Both the position numbers and the translations under genes were made by a program. From Thermoplasmatota archaeon (GTDB lineage Archaea; Thermoplasmatota; E2; UBA202; JdFR-43): a DNA stretch of 64,000 nucleotides. This document shows positions 7,556 to 15,706 of the stretch, in pieces. The notes under the pieces are model-generated. The model saw nothing but the letters and a program-made list of their open reading frames with translations, was not told the origin of the DNA and ran no database searches. Each line of letters starts with the position of its first letter. Position 1 is the first letter of the stretch. The stretch lies in NCBI GenBank assembly GCA_029258955.1, contig JAPDJT010000011.1, forward strand, positions 35,568-99,567, read 5' to 3'.

Positions 7556-9142
7556 TTAGAGACCAAGAACAAATGGTCCTACTATAAAGCCATCTGCTGT
7601 TGCTGTTGAACCTCCAGCAGTAACAGTCACAGTTACTGGACCAATGCCAAATACCAAGCCAGAGCTTATTGTTGTTGATTGTCCTGCTGGAAGACTTGAA
7701 ATAACTCCCTCTTTATGCTTTCCTATGAATACTAAGCCTTCCAAATCTATGCTCCATGCAACATCTTTTGCATCTGCAGTTCCAACATTTGCTATTGTTG
7801 CCTTTACTCCAAATCCTCCCTGCACGCTTTCAACATTTATTATTGGAACTGCTCCAACAGTATCAAAATAAATATCTGCATTTCCATTTCTATTATCTGT
7901 CCATACTGCTCCTGCGCCCTTTATATATGCATTTCTATATTCTGCCATTGCAGAACCATCTGCATCATTTACCTTAATTGGCTCACTCCAGGTTGCTCCC
8001 CAATCTTCGGTGTAGGTGAAATATAGGTTTCCATCCTTAAAGAAAATGACTGTCGCTTTTTCTCCACTCAAACTTATATCTGGATAAAGTTCATCTTCTG
8101 GTGTTGATGTTATTGTTGTCATTTCCCATGTATTGCCTCCATCATTGGAATAGAAGCAAACTAAATCCTGATTTCCATTTGCATCACTTTGACAGACAAC
8201 CAATATATTATCATTATATGCAGCTATTGTTGGACAGATTGCATTGAAATCTGATGGTATTTCAATCATGGCACTTCCTGCCAATGGATCATCAAAGCTC
8301 CTTACCCAAACAAGTATGTTTCTACTTCCTGCTGTCTCATTGAGCCAATCATAAGCACAATAAATCATGTTAGTAGCTTTATCTATGCATGCTGATGCGT
8401 GTGCAGAGTTGTTATAATCAGGCCACCAGCTTATGTAGCCTGTGCCTTCCTCATCTGGAGATGCGAAGAACATGTGCGGAGCTTCAACACATTCATATCC
8501 TTCATATGTTGTTGATGCAATTGTTGCAATAACTCCATATTCCCAAGTATTTTGGCTATTATAACATGCTATTTCTGGCTCTCTGAAATCATACCATCCG
8601 TATGATGACCAGTCCCAATAATAGAGAGCCCATGTGTTTATATCATTAATGTCTTGTATAACCATCAGATATTGATATGGTGTAGATGGATCCGGTGTAA
8701 ATGATCCATAGAATGTGTTGCCTCCCCAATAATCAACTGTAGAATAATCTTCAACACCTTCAATGCTCCAGTAGCCAACTGGCGTAAATGTTTCTCCTCC
8801 ATCTGTAGATAAAGCCATATAGATATCTTGTTCCATTAGACTTGGAGAATATGTATAGCTCGCAAAATAAAGAGAGCCAGATGTTGCAAGTGCTGGATGA
8901 TATTCTGTTTCTGGCATGTTTGCTACAGGTACATTGGCTGGATTTGCTATCCTTACAAATGCGCCCTCAATTTTTTTACCTTCGATTGCCATCAAATGTT
9001 CTCCGTTTTCTTTTATGATTGGTTTTATCTCATTTTTTATAAGTTTTATTTCAACAGTCTTTCTCTCTTGCATCAATACAGTTGCTGATGCACTTGCTAT
9101 TAAAAAACAGATTACCAGCAAGCTAAACAACTTCCCTTTCAT
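7556..9142 (-). CDS. Secreted Asp-box (BNR) repeat protein, sialidase-like beta propeller
   Basis: A 528-residue exported protein. Residues 1-20 are a typical Sec signal peptide (LFSLLVICFLIASASA). Asp-box motifs of the SxDxGxTW type are seen three times (STDGGETF, SNDGGNTW, TEDWGATW) in a region rich in Trp, Tyr and Asn, as in six-bladed sialidase-like propellers. The last ~95 residues (from VESVQGGFGVKATIANVG) look like a CARDB/Ig-type beta-sandwich. The catalytic Arg triad and Tyr of true sialidases cannot be confirmed, so it may be a binding or structural surface protein. An ATG start with a TATA-like upstream region divergent from the pilin is consistent. Confidence 0.72.
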   Translation of the reverse strand: MKGKLFSLLVICFLIASASATVLMQERKTVEIKLIKNEIKPIIKENGEHLMAIEGKKIEGAFVRIANPANVPVANMPETEYHPALATSGSLYFASYTYSPSLMEQDIYMALSTDGGETFTPVGYWSIEGVEDYSTVDYWGGNTFYGSFTPDPSTPYQYLMVIQDINDINTWALYYWDWSSYGWYDFREPEIACYNSQNTWEYGVIATIASTTYEGYECVEAPHMFFASPDEEGTGYISWWPDYNNSAHASACIDKATNMIYCAYDWLNETAGSRNILVWVRSFDDPLAGSAMIEIPSDFNAICPTIAAYNDNILVVCQSDANGNQDLVCFYSNDGGNTWEMTTITSTPEDELYPDISLSGEKATVIFFKDGNLYFTYTEDWGATWSEPIKVNDADGSAMAEYRNAYIKGAGAVWTDNRNGNADIYFDTVGAVPIINVESVQGGFGVKATIANVGTADAKDVAWSIDLEGLVFIGKHKEGVISSLPAGQSTTISSGLVFGIGPVTVTVTAGGSTATADGFIVGPFVLGL

Positions 9143-9441
9143 TTTTATCGCCGATTGTTATAGCCCAAAGAATATAAATAATTTTTGAGTAACATTGGAG
9201 AAACAATCAAGAAATTTTTCGCTTCTAGAGGTTCTCCTTCCGTTATTATTATTCCTAAAATCTCCCAAATATGTGAGCTTAACAACCTATACCCACAACT
9301 TTTTCATTCTATGCCAAAAAATTTCGATAGATTTTTATGCAATACAGAAATAAAATTAAGAATGAATTATTTTGCTAACAAAATGCTTGCAAATTGCGAA
9401 ATATTTATATACTATGCCTGTATATAAAAATTGGTGAAACC
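9143..9441. other. Divergent intergenic region, 299 bp
   Basis: No convincing gene. It contains the pilin promoter near its right end and AT-rich sequence near its left end that should serve the secreted Asp-box protein. A short frame at 9185-9427 has no recognisable content. Confidence 0.4.
9401..9411 (+). promoter_or_regulatory. TATA box of the type IV pilin gene
   Basis: ATATTTATATA is preceded by a purine-rich GCGAA (BRE-like). Its centre predicts transcription to begin near 9432, giving a leader of about ten bases that still includes the GGTGA ribosome site at 9433-9437. Confidence 0.6.
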
Positions 9442-9969
9442 ATGATAGAAAAAATAAGAAAATGGGTAAAAGATAAGACAGGCGTAAGCCCAATAATTGC
9501 CATCATACTTATGGTGGCAATAACAGTGGTACTAGCAGCAACAATATACGTATGGGTTAGCGGAATGGGTGGCGGTGGAAGCACAGCACCTTCTTTAACT
9601 CTAAAAGTGACAGATGATACTGGTGATAATAGCTTTAGTGACACTGCACAGGACGATATAATGGTAGTTGATCACATGGGTGGCGACAAAATTAAATGCG
9701 AAGACATAAAAATTTTGGTTACTGATCCAAACGGAAACGAATATACATTACTTTGGGATAGTGCAAACACTAAATTTGCAGATAGCACAAATGGATTGGA
9801 AACAGATACAACTGATATCGACGATGGCTATTTTGCAGTTGGAGAAGAGTTTACCATAAAGGAGGATTCAGGCCATCTAACACTAGCATCTACAGGAGTA
9901 TGGCATGTAAAGATAATCTACATACCAAGTAATAGCATACTCTACGACAAAGATATAACCGTTGAATAA
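9442..9969 (+). CDS. Archaeal type IV pilin (class III signal peptide)
   Basis: A 175-residue pilin-like protein. The N-terminus MIEKIRKWVKDKTG is a charged leader, then the hydrophobic VSPIIAIILMVAITVVLAA stretch follows, the hallmark of archaeal pilins cut by the prepilin peptidase (EppA/PibD) just before the hydrophobic helix. The rest is a beta-rich, Asp- and Thr-rich head (TDDTGDNSFSD, VVDHMGGDKIKCEDIKI), as in the archaeal pilin-N family of adhesion pili. The upstream frame to 9394 is spurious because it would start before the TATA box region. No assembly ATPase or peptidase gene is in the window. Confidence 0.85.
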   Translation: MIEKIRKWVKDKTGVSPIIAIILMVAITVVLAATIYVWVSGMGGGGSTAPSLTLKVTDDTGDNSFSDTAQDDIMVVDHMGGDKIKCEDIKILVTDPNGNEYTLLWDSANTKFADSTNGLETDTTDIDDGYFAVGEEFTIKEDSGHLTLASTGVWHVKIIYIPSNSILYDKDITVE

Positions 9970-10077
9970 CTATAAGCCCCGCCCTCTCCTCCCTTTATTA
10001 TCTTTTTACTGTCATTGCCTTCACAGGAGTTGTCTCCGCTCTCCCCCTATTTTTGTTGTTTGGATATTTATTTTTAT
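9970..10077. repeat. Pyrimidine-rich spacer repeat, copy S1
   Basis: It runs CTATAAGCCCCGCCCTCTCC ... GTCTCCGCTCTCCCCCTATTTTTGTTG-type sequence, immediately after the pilin stop codon. It resembles copies at 10562 and 11268. The T-rich ends could serve as a transcription terminator for the pilin gene. Confidence 0.5.
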
Positions 10078-10341
10078 TTATCTTTTATAGATTCTAGACC
10101 TTTTATCAATTTTCAAAATAAAGATAGTGAAAGAATTTTCATCTACATAATACAAAACGCGGTAATCGCCCACCCTCATTCTGTACAATTTTTCCTTCTC
10201 TCCTTTTATTTTTATGCTATCTTTAGGAAAAGGATTATCTGCTAAATTTTTTATTTTCTTAATAATTCTTTTTCTGTTGTTTTTATCAAGAGTTGATAAA
10301 AATTTAACAGCATTTTTGTGAATGCTTATTTTAAAATTCAT
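10078..10341 (-). CDS. RelE/ParE-family toxin
   Basis: An 87-residue protein with the compact RelE-like fold signature: KFLSTLDKNNRKRIIKKIKNLADNP, then KIKGEKEKLYRMRVGDYRVLYYVD and a basic C-terminus. The core LYRMRVGDYRVLYYVD is the typical RelE strand set with the conserved Arg and Tyr residues. Family members cut ribosome-bound mRNA. It overlaps the 3' end of the antitoxin gene by 11 bases, the usual antitoxin-toxin order. Confidence 0.85.
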   Translation of the reverse strand: MNFKISIHKNAVKFLSTLDKNNRKRIIKKIKNLADNPFPKDSIKIKGEKEKLYRMRVGDYRVLYYVDENSFTIFILKIDKRSRIYKR

Positions 10342-10525
10342 CTAATTCATCTAAACTTACAAAGTCTGTGGTATCGCCATTTTTTATTTTTTTAAGTGTT
10401 TCTTCAACAAATTTCCTCTCCTCATCTGATAATAAAGCATCTTCGAACAATGTCCTCAGTCTTTCTATCTCTCTTTTAAGGTATTCAATGTCTTTTTTCA
10501 TATTTTCCAATTCTCGTGGTTGCAT
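10331..10525 (-). CDS. Antitoxin partner of the RelE-like toxin
   Basis: About 64 residues from the ATG at 10525 (MQPRELENMKKDI). It is a charged helical protein (EYLKREIERLRTLFEDALLSDEERKF and similar), ending in an acidic tail DFVSLDELDEF of the kind that wraps a basic toxin. It has no clear DNA-binding motif. A TATA-like AGTTATAAATC near 10545-10555 places transcription close to this ATG, so I prefer it over the GTG at 10543. It lies directly upstream of and overlaps the toxin gene. Confidence 0.7.
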   Translation of the reverse strand: MQPRELENMKKDIEYLKREIERLRTLFEDALLSDEERKFVEETLKKIKNGDTTDFVSLDELDEF

Positions 10526-10561
10526 GAATGAAGAGTATGCCACGATTTATAACTTTTTCTT

Positions 10562-10642
10562 ATCTTCATCTGTCCTCCTGTTTTTTGCAATATCTCTTTC
10601 CCGCTCGCCTCCTTCCTATTTTTTGTTGTTTTTATTTGGATC
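10562..10642. repeat. Pyrimidine-rich spacer repeat, copy S2 (partial)
   Basis: CTCTTTCCCGCTCGCCTCC ... CCTATTTTTTGTTGTTTTTAT matches the 3' half of copies S1 and S3. It lies between the RelE-type pair and the VapBC pair. Confidence 0.45.
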
Positions 10643-11023
10643 CTAACGTTCTTCTATAAATATAACATTTTCTTTGTCTTTGAAATCATTGTCTCCAGTT
10701 AAAAGAATAGCTCCCTCCTTTTTTGCTGTTGCATATATTATTGCATCACCCAACCCAAGCTTTTCTTCATGCCTTATTTTTGCAGCCATTATTGCAATCT
10801 CCTCATCAACAGGAATAATAAAACATCTTTCTTTCATCACATTTATCTTTTCTTTTGCAATCTCCTCATCATAAAAACGAAGTATCCATCTATATACTTC
10901 CGCAATGTTTATAACAGAAATTATTGCCTTTTCTTTTCCTTCTATATATTTTCTTACTTTTTCTCCTGCTTTACTTCCTTTAAAATATTCTATCCATGCC
11001 CATGAATCAATCAAAACGGTCAA
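10643..11023 (-). CDS. vapC: VapC-type PIN-domain ribonuclease toxin
   Basis: About 126 residues. The PIN-domain acidic residues are in place: LIDSWAWIEYF (first Asp), NIAEVYRW (Glu), LGLGDAIIYATA (Asp) and LTGDNDFK (Asp). VapC proteins are Mg-dependent RNases that cut tRNA or rRNA. The likely start is TTG at 11023, just after a GGGAGG ribosome site inside the end of vapB; the longer frame to 11065 duplicates vapB coding sequence. Overlap of about 17 bases with vapB shows translational coupling. Confidence 0.88.
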   Translation of the reverse strand: MTVLIDSWAWIEYFKGSKAGEKVRKYIEGKEKAIISVINIAEVYRWILRFYDEEIAKEKINVMKERCFIIPVDEEIAIMAAKIRHEEKLGLGDAIIYATAKKEGAILLTGDNDFKDKENVIFIEER

Positions 11024-11201
11024 TTTCCTCCCTCTCAAATTCTTCCAGCTTTGGAAGACTCCCAAAATGACTTTTCTTCAATCTTTTGGATTCCTCAATG
11101 AGCTTTTTTATAACCTCTTCATAAGATTTCGCGTCTTTCTCTCTTTTCAAATTTTCCAATTCTTGCAATAATTTTTTACTTATTCTTATTGTAGTTGCCA
11201 C
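11007..11201 (-). CDS. vapB: VapB-type antitoxin
   Basis: A 64-residue protein. The N-terminus ATTIRISKKLLQELENLKRE is a ribbon-helix-helix or AbrB-like DNA-binding start typical of archaeal VapB, followed by a helix with YEEVIKKLIEES and an acidic tail that should block VapC. The start codon is GTG at 11201. A TATA box (about 11217-11230) sits so close that the message is probably leaderless or nearly so. Confidence 0.8.
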   Translation of the reverse strand: MATTIRISKKLLQELENLKREKDAKSYEEVIKKLIEESKRLKKSHFGSLPKLEEFEREEIDRFD

Positions 11202-11620
11202 AATAGTATATTGTATGCATGTATATAAATATATCTTTTGCTGCCTCCACCTTCACCTCCTCCTTGCTATAAACCCATAACCCCGTTCTCTTCCCTCTTA
11301 TATTATATTTTTTATTCTCATTTTTTCATTGGGGGTGTGCCTCCTCGCCTCCTACCTCCTTCCTATTTTTTTGATTTTTTAATAAAATCTTCAATTTTTT
11401 ATTCCCAAAATTTATGGCGATAAAAATGATGGATTGATTGTGTTAAAAATACCAGCAAATTTTAACAGTAAAAAGTTGATAATCAGATGGATATTTTAAT
11501 AGATGTTAATAATCAATTCAAAAGAAGCTTGGAAGATTCCAGGTATTTGGAGCTTCACAACAAACAATAAGTCTCAATTTTCAAAATTCATTTATATATT
11601 AATTCTGTTTTTTATTAAGG
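11202..11620. other. Intergenic region, 419 bp, between vapB and the MNT relic
   Basis: It holds the vapB promoter, the spacer copy S3 and about 220 bp of AT-rich sequence with no gene that I can support. A TATA-like TTTATATATTA at 11591-11601 lies 25 bases before the MNT start. Confidence 0.4.
11268..11395. repeat. Pyrimidine-rich spacer repeat, copy S3
   Basis: CTATAAACCCATAACCCCG, CTCTTCCCTCTTATATTAT, and then CCTCCTCGCCTCCTACCTCC and CCTATTTTTTTGATTTTTT follow in the same order as in copy S1, over about 110-125 bp and in the same orientation. Confidence 0.5.
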
Positions 11621-12006
11621 ATGATTGAGGAAACATTGAAAAAAATATTTGATAAACATGAGGAAATATTATTTGCTTACTTATTCGGCTCTATGGCGAG
11701 AGGAGAAGCAGGTAAGGATAGTGACGTGGATATAGAATATATATTGATGAGAAAAAGAATATAAAACCTTTTTATGAAATAGAGCTAGCTGAAGAAATAG
11801 AAAGGGAGACAAATTTAAAAGGGGTTGAAATAGTGATTTTAAATGGAAAATCATTAAGATTTTTGAACCAAGTCCTCAGATATGGAAAACTCATTTTTTC
11901 TAGGGATGAAAAAGCAAGGATCTTATTCGAAACAACTGTTACAAAGAAGTATATAGATTTTAAGCCATATTTTGAAGAATATGATAAAATGAGGTTAAAA
12001 ATATGA
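11621..12006 (+). pseudogene. MNT nucleotidyltransferase antitoxin, frameshifted
   Basis: The N-terminus MIEETLKKIFDKHEEILFAY with GSMARGEAGKDSDVDI is the minimal nucleotidyltransferase signature (GSxxRG...DxD). The frame then breaks right after DSDVDI near 11737. One base fewer restores the expected YIDEKKNIKPFYEIELAEEI and on to EYDKMRLKI, ending TGA at 12004-12006. Family members AMPylate the HEPN toxin of MNT-HEPN pairs. The stop overlaps the ATG of the HEPN gene (ATGA). The break could be decay or a sequencing error. Confidence 0.75.
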
Positions 12007-12402
12007 TTGACAAGGATATTATTGAAGCAAAATTCGACATCATCGAAAGAAACCTAAAATTTATAGAAGAATATTATAAAGAAAAATCTGCAAAGGAAAT
12101 AGAAAGGGATTATAGAGATTATCAAGCCTTAAAATTTTCACTTTTTGAAATTGTTGAAGCGTGCATCGATATAGCAAACCATATTATTTCTGCTAAGAGA
12201 TTTGAAAGAGCTGAAGAATATTCCAAGATGTTTCTAGTTCTTGGGAAAAACAATGTAATATCTAAGGAATTAGCTGAGAAACTTGCCAAAATGGCAAGAT
12301 TTAGAAACTTCTTAAATCCATAGATACGGAGATGTAAATGCTGAATATTTATTGGAAATTATCAACGAAGATTTACAAGATATAGTTTATGAAGGAAATT
12401 AA
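12003..12402 (+). pseudogene. HEPN ribonuclease toxin, frameshifted just before the catalytic His
   Basis: The open frame (12003-12323, 106 residues) is a helical HEPN protein (FDIIERNLKFIEEY, YRDYQALKFSLFEIVEACIDIANHII) but stops after MARFRNFLNP. With one base removed near 12317, the sequence goes on as HRYGDVNAEYLLEIINEDLQ and ends at 12402. That restores the Rx4-6H ribonuclease motif (RNFL-x-HRYGDV). As written, the toxin lacks its catalytic histidine. Its antitoxin partner is also frameshifted. Confidence 0.75.
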
Positions 12403-12440
12403 AACATACATGAAATCTTTGTAATATTCCGCATAAAAGA

Positions 12441-12450
12441 ATTTATATAC
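12441..12450 (+). promoter_or_regulatory. TATA box of pdxST
   Basis: ATTTATATAC directly abuts the upstream ATG at 12451. Archaeal spacing puts the transcription start near 12470, so the ATG at 12451 cannot be used and the start must be 12469 or 12475. Confidence 0.6.
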
Positions 12451-12468
12451 ATGCCTTATTTGAGAAAC

Positions 12469-13461
12469 ATGGATATGGAAAACTTGAGACGAGGAACAGA
12501 TTTAATCAAAAGAGGATTTGCAAAGATGCAGAAAGGCGGCGTTATAATGGATGTAACAAATGCTGAGCAAGCTAAAGTAGCAGAGGAAGCAGGAGCTGTT
12601 GCAGTGATGGCTTTGCATAAAGTGCCTGCTGACATAAGGGCAAGTGGTGGAGTTGCGAGAATGGCAGATCCAAAGAAAATTGAAGAAATAATGAATGCTG
12701 TAACGATACCAGTAATGGCAAAATGTAGAATAGGTCATATAATGGAAGCTCGCGCATTAGAAGCTTTAGGCGTTGACATGATTGATGAAAGCGAAGTCCT
12801 TACGCCTGCAGACACATTTTTCCATATTGACAAAAGAAAGTTTGTTGTTCCTTTTGTATGCGGAGCAAGAAGCTTAGGCGAAGCTTGCCGCCGTATATGG
12901 GAAGGAGCAGCAATGATAAGAACAAAAGGAGAAGCTGGCACTGGAAATGTGGTAGAAGCTGTCAAGCACATGCGTTTGATGAATTATGCCATTGAGAAAG
13001 TCAAAAAAATGGATGAAAATGAGTTGCATGAACTTGCTATAAACTATGCAATGCCTTATAAAAGACTGGCTGAAAATGTATCAAAGGAGGGAATAAAGTT
13101 AAGAGATGATGACTTGATTTATGAAGAATATACTTTTGATGACATTGTTAAAGGATTATATGAAGTTCTGCAGGAAATTAAAAAGCTTGGTCGCCTTCCA
13201 GTTGTAAATTTTGCAGCTGGCGGAATAGCAACGCCTGCAGACGCCGCCCTAATGATGTATCTTGGGGCAGATGGAGTTTTTGTTGGCTCTGGCATATTCA
13301 AATCTTCAAATCCTCCGGCTTTTGCAAAGGCAATAGTTGAAGCTGTAGAAAACTGGAGAGATGCAGAAATCATAGCGAATGCTTCTAAAGGATTAGGAGA
13401 GGCAATGAAAGGAAAGGAAATAGAAAAGCTTGAAGAAAGCTTGCAAATAAGGGGCTTATGA
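12469..13461 (+). CDS. pdxS: Pyridoxal 5'-phosphate synthase lyase subunit PdxS
   Basis: PdxS joins ribose-5-phosphate, glyceraldehyde-3-phosphate and ammonia to make PLP without deoxyxylulose phosphate. The sequence is unmistakable: [71 protein letters not shown], and [30 protein letters not shown]. At about 330 residues it is some 40 longer than bacterial PdxS, due to an insertion around [19 protein letters not shown] ... [10 protein letters not shown], as in other archaeal PdxS. The catalytic Lys lies in MAKCRIGH. The TATA box position favours 12469 (or 12475). It overlaps pdxT by four bases. Confidence 0.96.
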   Translation: MDMENLRRGTDLIKRGFAKMQKGGVIMDVTNAEQAKVAEEAGAVAVMALHKVPADIRASGGVARMADPKKIEEIMNAVTIPVMAKCRIGHIMEARALEALGVDMIDESEVLTPADTFFHIDKRKFVVPFVCGARSLGEACRRIWEGAAMIRTKGEAGTGNVVEAVKHMRLMNYAIEKVKKMDENELHELAINYAMPYKRLAENVSKEGIKLRDDDLIYEEYTFDDIVKGLYEVLQEIKKLGRLPVVNFAAGGIATPADAALMMYLGADGVFVGSGIFKSSNPPAFAKAIVEAVENWRDAEIIANASKGLGEAMKGKEIEKLEESLQIRGL

Positions 13462-14048
13462 AAATTGCTGTGATAGCAGTGCAAGGAGATGTAGAGGAGC
13501 ATGTTATTATAGCAAATAAAGCTTTAGAAAAGCTTGGAATAAAAGGAGAAGCTTTTGCAACAATAAGTAAGGAGGAGGTGGCAAAAGCAGATGCAATTAT
13601 TTTGCCAGGAGGAGAAAGCACAACTATAAGCAAACTCATCCATAAAAAATCGATAGCTGATGAAATAAAAAAAGCAACGAAGCAAGGAAAACCAATTATG
13701 GGAACTTGCGCTGGTTGCATCTTACTGGCAAAGCATGGAGATGAGCAAACTGCTAAAACAAAAACTAAATTGCTTGGCTTAGTAGATATGAAAGTAAAAA
13801 GAAATGCATTTGGAAGGCAGAGAGAAAGTTTCCAAATAAAACTAAATATAAAAAATATTGGAGAATTTGAAGCTGTTTTTATAAGAGCTCCAGCTATTTT
13901 AGAAGTAGGGAAAAGCGTAGATGTTTTGGCAAAGCTTAATGATTATATTGTTGCTGTCCAACAAAACAACATTTTAGCTTTAGCTTTTCATCCTGAGCTT
14001 ACAGAAGATACAAGAATTCATGAATATTTCATAAAAATGAAATGTTAA
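13458..14048 (+). CDS. pdxT: Pyridoxal 5'-phosphate synthase glutaminase subunit PdxT
   Basis: A class I glutamine amidotransferase of 196 residues that releases ammonia from glutamine and channels it to PdxS. Motifs: [16 protein letters not shown], the nucleophile Cys in [28 protein letters not shown], and the His/Glu pair in AFHPELTED. It starts at ATG 13458, in ATGA overlap with the pdxS stop, and overlaps the next gene by seven bases. Confidence 0.96.
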   Translation: MKIAVIAVQGDVEEHVIIANKALEKLGIKGEAFATISKEEVAKADAIILPGGESTTISKLIHKKSIADEIKKATKQGKPIMGTCAGCILLAKHGDEQTAKTKTKLLGLVDMKVKRNAFGRQRESFQIKLNIKNIGEFEAVFIRAPAILEVGKSVDVLAKLNDYIVAVQQNNILALAFHPELTEDTRIHEYFIKMKC

Positions 14049-15061
14049 AGCTACCAAAAACTGGATATGAATTACTTACATGCTTTTTCCCTCTTCAATT
14101 GGATTGTTATGTTGGTTGCCCTCATAAATGTATTTATTGCTATGCAGAGAATTATAAAAAGAAAGTAAGGAAAATTAAAATAACAAATCTAAAAGAGATA
14201 ATGAAATCATATAAGGAAAGAGAATCACCTATTGGAATGGCTATTAAAAAGAAAATCCCAATAAGATTAGGAGCAAGAACAGATTGTTTTCAAGAAATAG
14301 AAAGAAAAGAAAAAATAACAAAAAGAATGATAGAAGAACTAAATGAGCTTAACCACCCTTACATCATTATTACAAAAAGTCCACTTGTAGCAGATTACAT
14401 TGACATTTTAAATGAAAAGCTTGCTGTGATACAATTTTCAATATCTACTCTAAATGATGAGATTGCAAAGAAATTAGAACCATATGCTCCATTTCCATCT
14501 CAAAGATTAAAAGCAATGGAGGAATTAAGTAATGCCGGTTTCATTACCATAGCGAGATTTTCACCTATAATTCCAAGCATTAATTTAAATGAAGCAGAAA
14601 AAATTATGGAAAGAATAGCAGATTATACAAAACATGTAATAGTTGAATTTTTGAGGGCAAGAGAAGAAATCGTTAAAATATTAGAGCTTGGAGACTATGT
14701 AAAGAAAGGATATTATTACAGATATAATTTGCATAAGAAATTAAAAGCTTATGAAAAATTGAAGGAGCTTGCCAACAATTATGGGCTGAAATTTAGCATA
14801 TGTTCGGATGGAGATAAAGTGCCATATTATTTAAGTGATACAATAAATTGTTGTGGCATAAAGCTCAATGGAGTTGAAAAGGTTGCAGCAATGGTATATG
14901 AAGAAGCAAGGAAAAGAAAAGAGGTAACATTGGAGCATATGGAAAAATACTGGCATCCTATGCCTCACAAATTCATAAAAGAATGGTTAAATGGGAGATT
15001 TGAGGAGCTAATATATAGATTAAAATGGAATGAGGAAAAACAAAGCTATAAATTAGAATAG
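14042..15061 (+). CDS. Radical SAM protein, spore-photoproduct-lyase-like (COG1533 type)
   Basis: A 339-residue enzyme with the radical SAM cluster motif CPHKCIYCYAENY near residue 26 (CxxxCxxC). It continues with RLGARTDCFQEIE, HPYIIITKSPLVADYIDIL and ISTLNDEIAKKLEPYAPFPSQRLKAMEEL, which are typical of the SplB-related radical SAM group of archaea. The substrate is unknown; spore DNA repair is not implied. It overlaps pdxT and so is probably co-transcribed with pdxST. Confidence 0.8.
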   Translation: MLKLPKTGYELLTCFFPLQLDCYVGCPHKCIYCYAENYKKKVRKIKITNLKEIMKSYKERESPIGMAIKKKIPIRLGARTDCFQEIERKEKITKRMIEELNELNHPYIIITKSPLVADYIDILNEKLAVIQFSISTLNDEIAKKLEPYAPFPSQRLKAMEELSNAGFITIARFSPIIPSINLNEAEKIMERIADYTKHVIVEFLRAREEIVKILELGDYVKKGYYYRYNLHKKLKAYEKLKELANNYGLKFSICSDGDKVPYYLSDTINCCGIKLNGVEKVAAMVYEEARKRKEVTLEHMEKYWHPMPHKFIKEWLNGRFEELIYRLKWNEEKQSYKLE

Positions 15062-15706
15062 TTTGCCTTGCTTCATTTCATTTTCTATATTTTTAACTGT
15101 TTTCCAGCTTTTTCTTATATATGGAGGTAATTCGCCAAATTTTTTTATCCATTCCTTTATAAAGTTGATTGTTCTTTCATCGCTTGGATATCCGCTTCCT
15201 AATGGCATCCCAAGTTTTGCTTCCAGCTCTTGAGCAATTTTTTCTATCTGCCTATCTCTTTCTACCTTTGCAATAATTGAAGCAGCAGATACAACTGCAT
15301 ATTTATCATCTGCACCATGCTCACACACTATATGACAATCATACTCAACTAAACTACTGATTATTTTTTTGAATTCCTCCTCATTATTACTTGCAGCATC
15401 AATATAGTAAACATCTGCCCTCTTTTTGTTGGCAATTTTCGCAAAAACATATGCTTCAAATTTATTCATTGTCATTGTTCGGCGAAGGACATCAATATCT
15501 TCAGGCTTTACAACAATTATCTCATGATAAAAATTTTCTCTTATATACTCTGCCAACCTTTCCCTCCTCTGCTTTATGAGCTTTTTTGAATCTCTTACTT
15601 TAGCTTCCAAAAGCTTCCACTCATCTTTTTCTTCCAGCCATACTCCAGCTACAACCATTGGTCCTATTACGGGACCTCTTCCAGCTTCATCTATTCCACA
15701 CATCAT
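15053..15706 (-). CDS. rnhB: Ribonuclease HII
   Basis: A 217-residue type 2 RNase H that nicks RNA-DNA hybrids to remove misincorporated ribonucleotides and primers. The N-terminus MMCGIDEAGRGPVIGPM carries the first Asp and Glu of the active site. YYIDAASNN and VVSAASIIAKVERDR supply the other acidic and structural motifs, and GSGYPSDERT is the family's C-terminal block. The start overlaps the end of the upstream PHP-domain gene by four bases, so the two are one transcription unit with a shared DNA repair theme. Confidence 0.95.
   Translation of the reverse strand: MMCGIDEAGRGPVIGPMVVAGVWLEEKDEWKLLEAKVRDSKKLIKQRRERLAEYIRENFYHEIIVVKPEDIDVLRRTMTMNKFEAYVFAKIANKKRADVYYIDAASNNEEEFKKIISSLVEYDCHIVCEHGADDKYAVVSAASIIAKVERDRQIEKIAQELEAKLGMPLGSGYPSDERTINFIKEWIKKFGELPPYIRKSWKTVKNIENEMKQGKLF

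Noticed and set aside
12451..12468. ATG 12,451 as the pdxS start
   Set aside because: It abuts the TATA box, so it would lie upstream of the transcription start.
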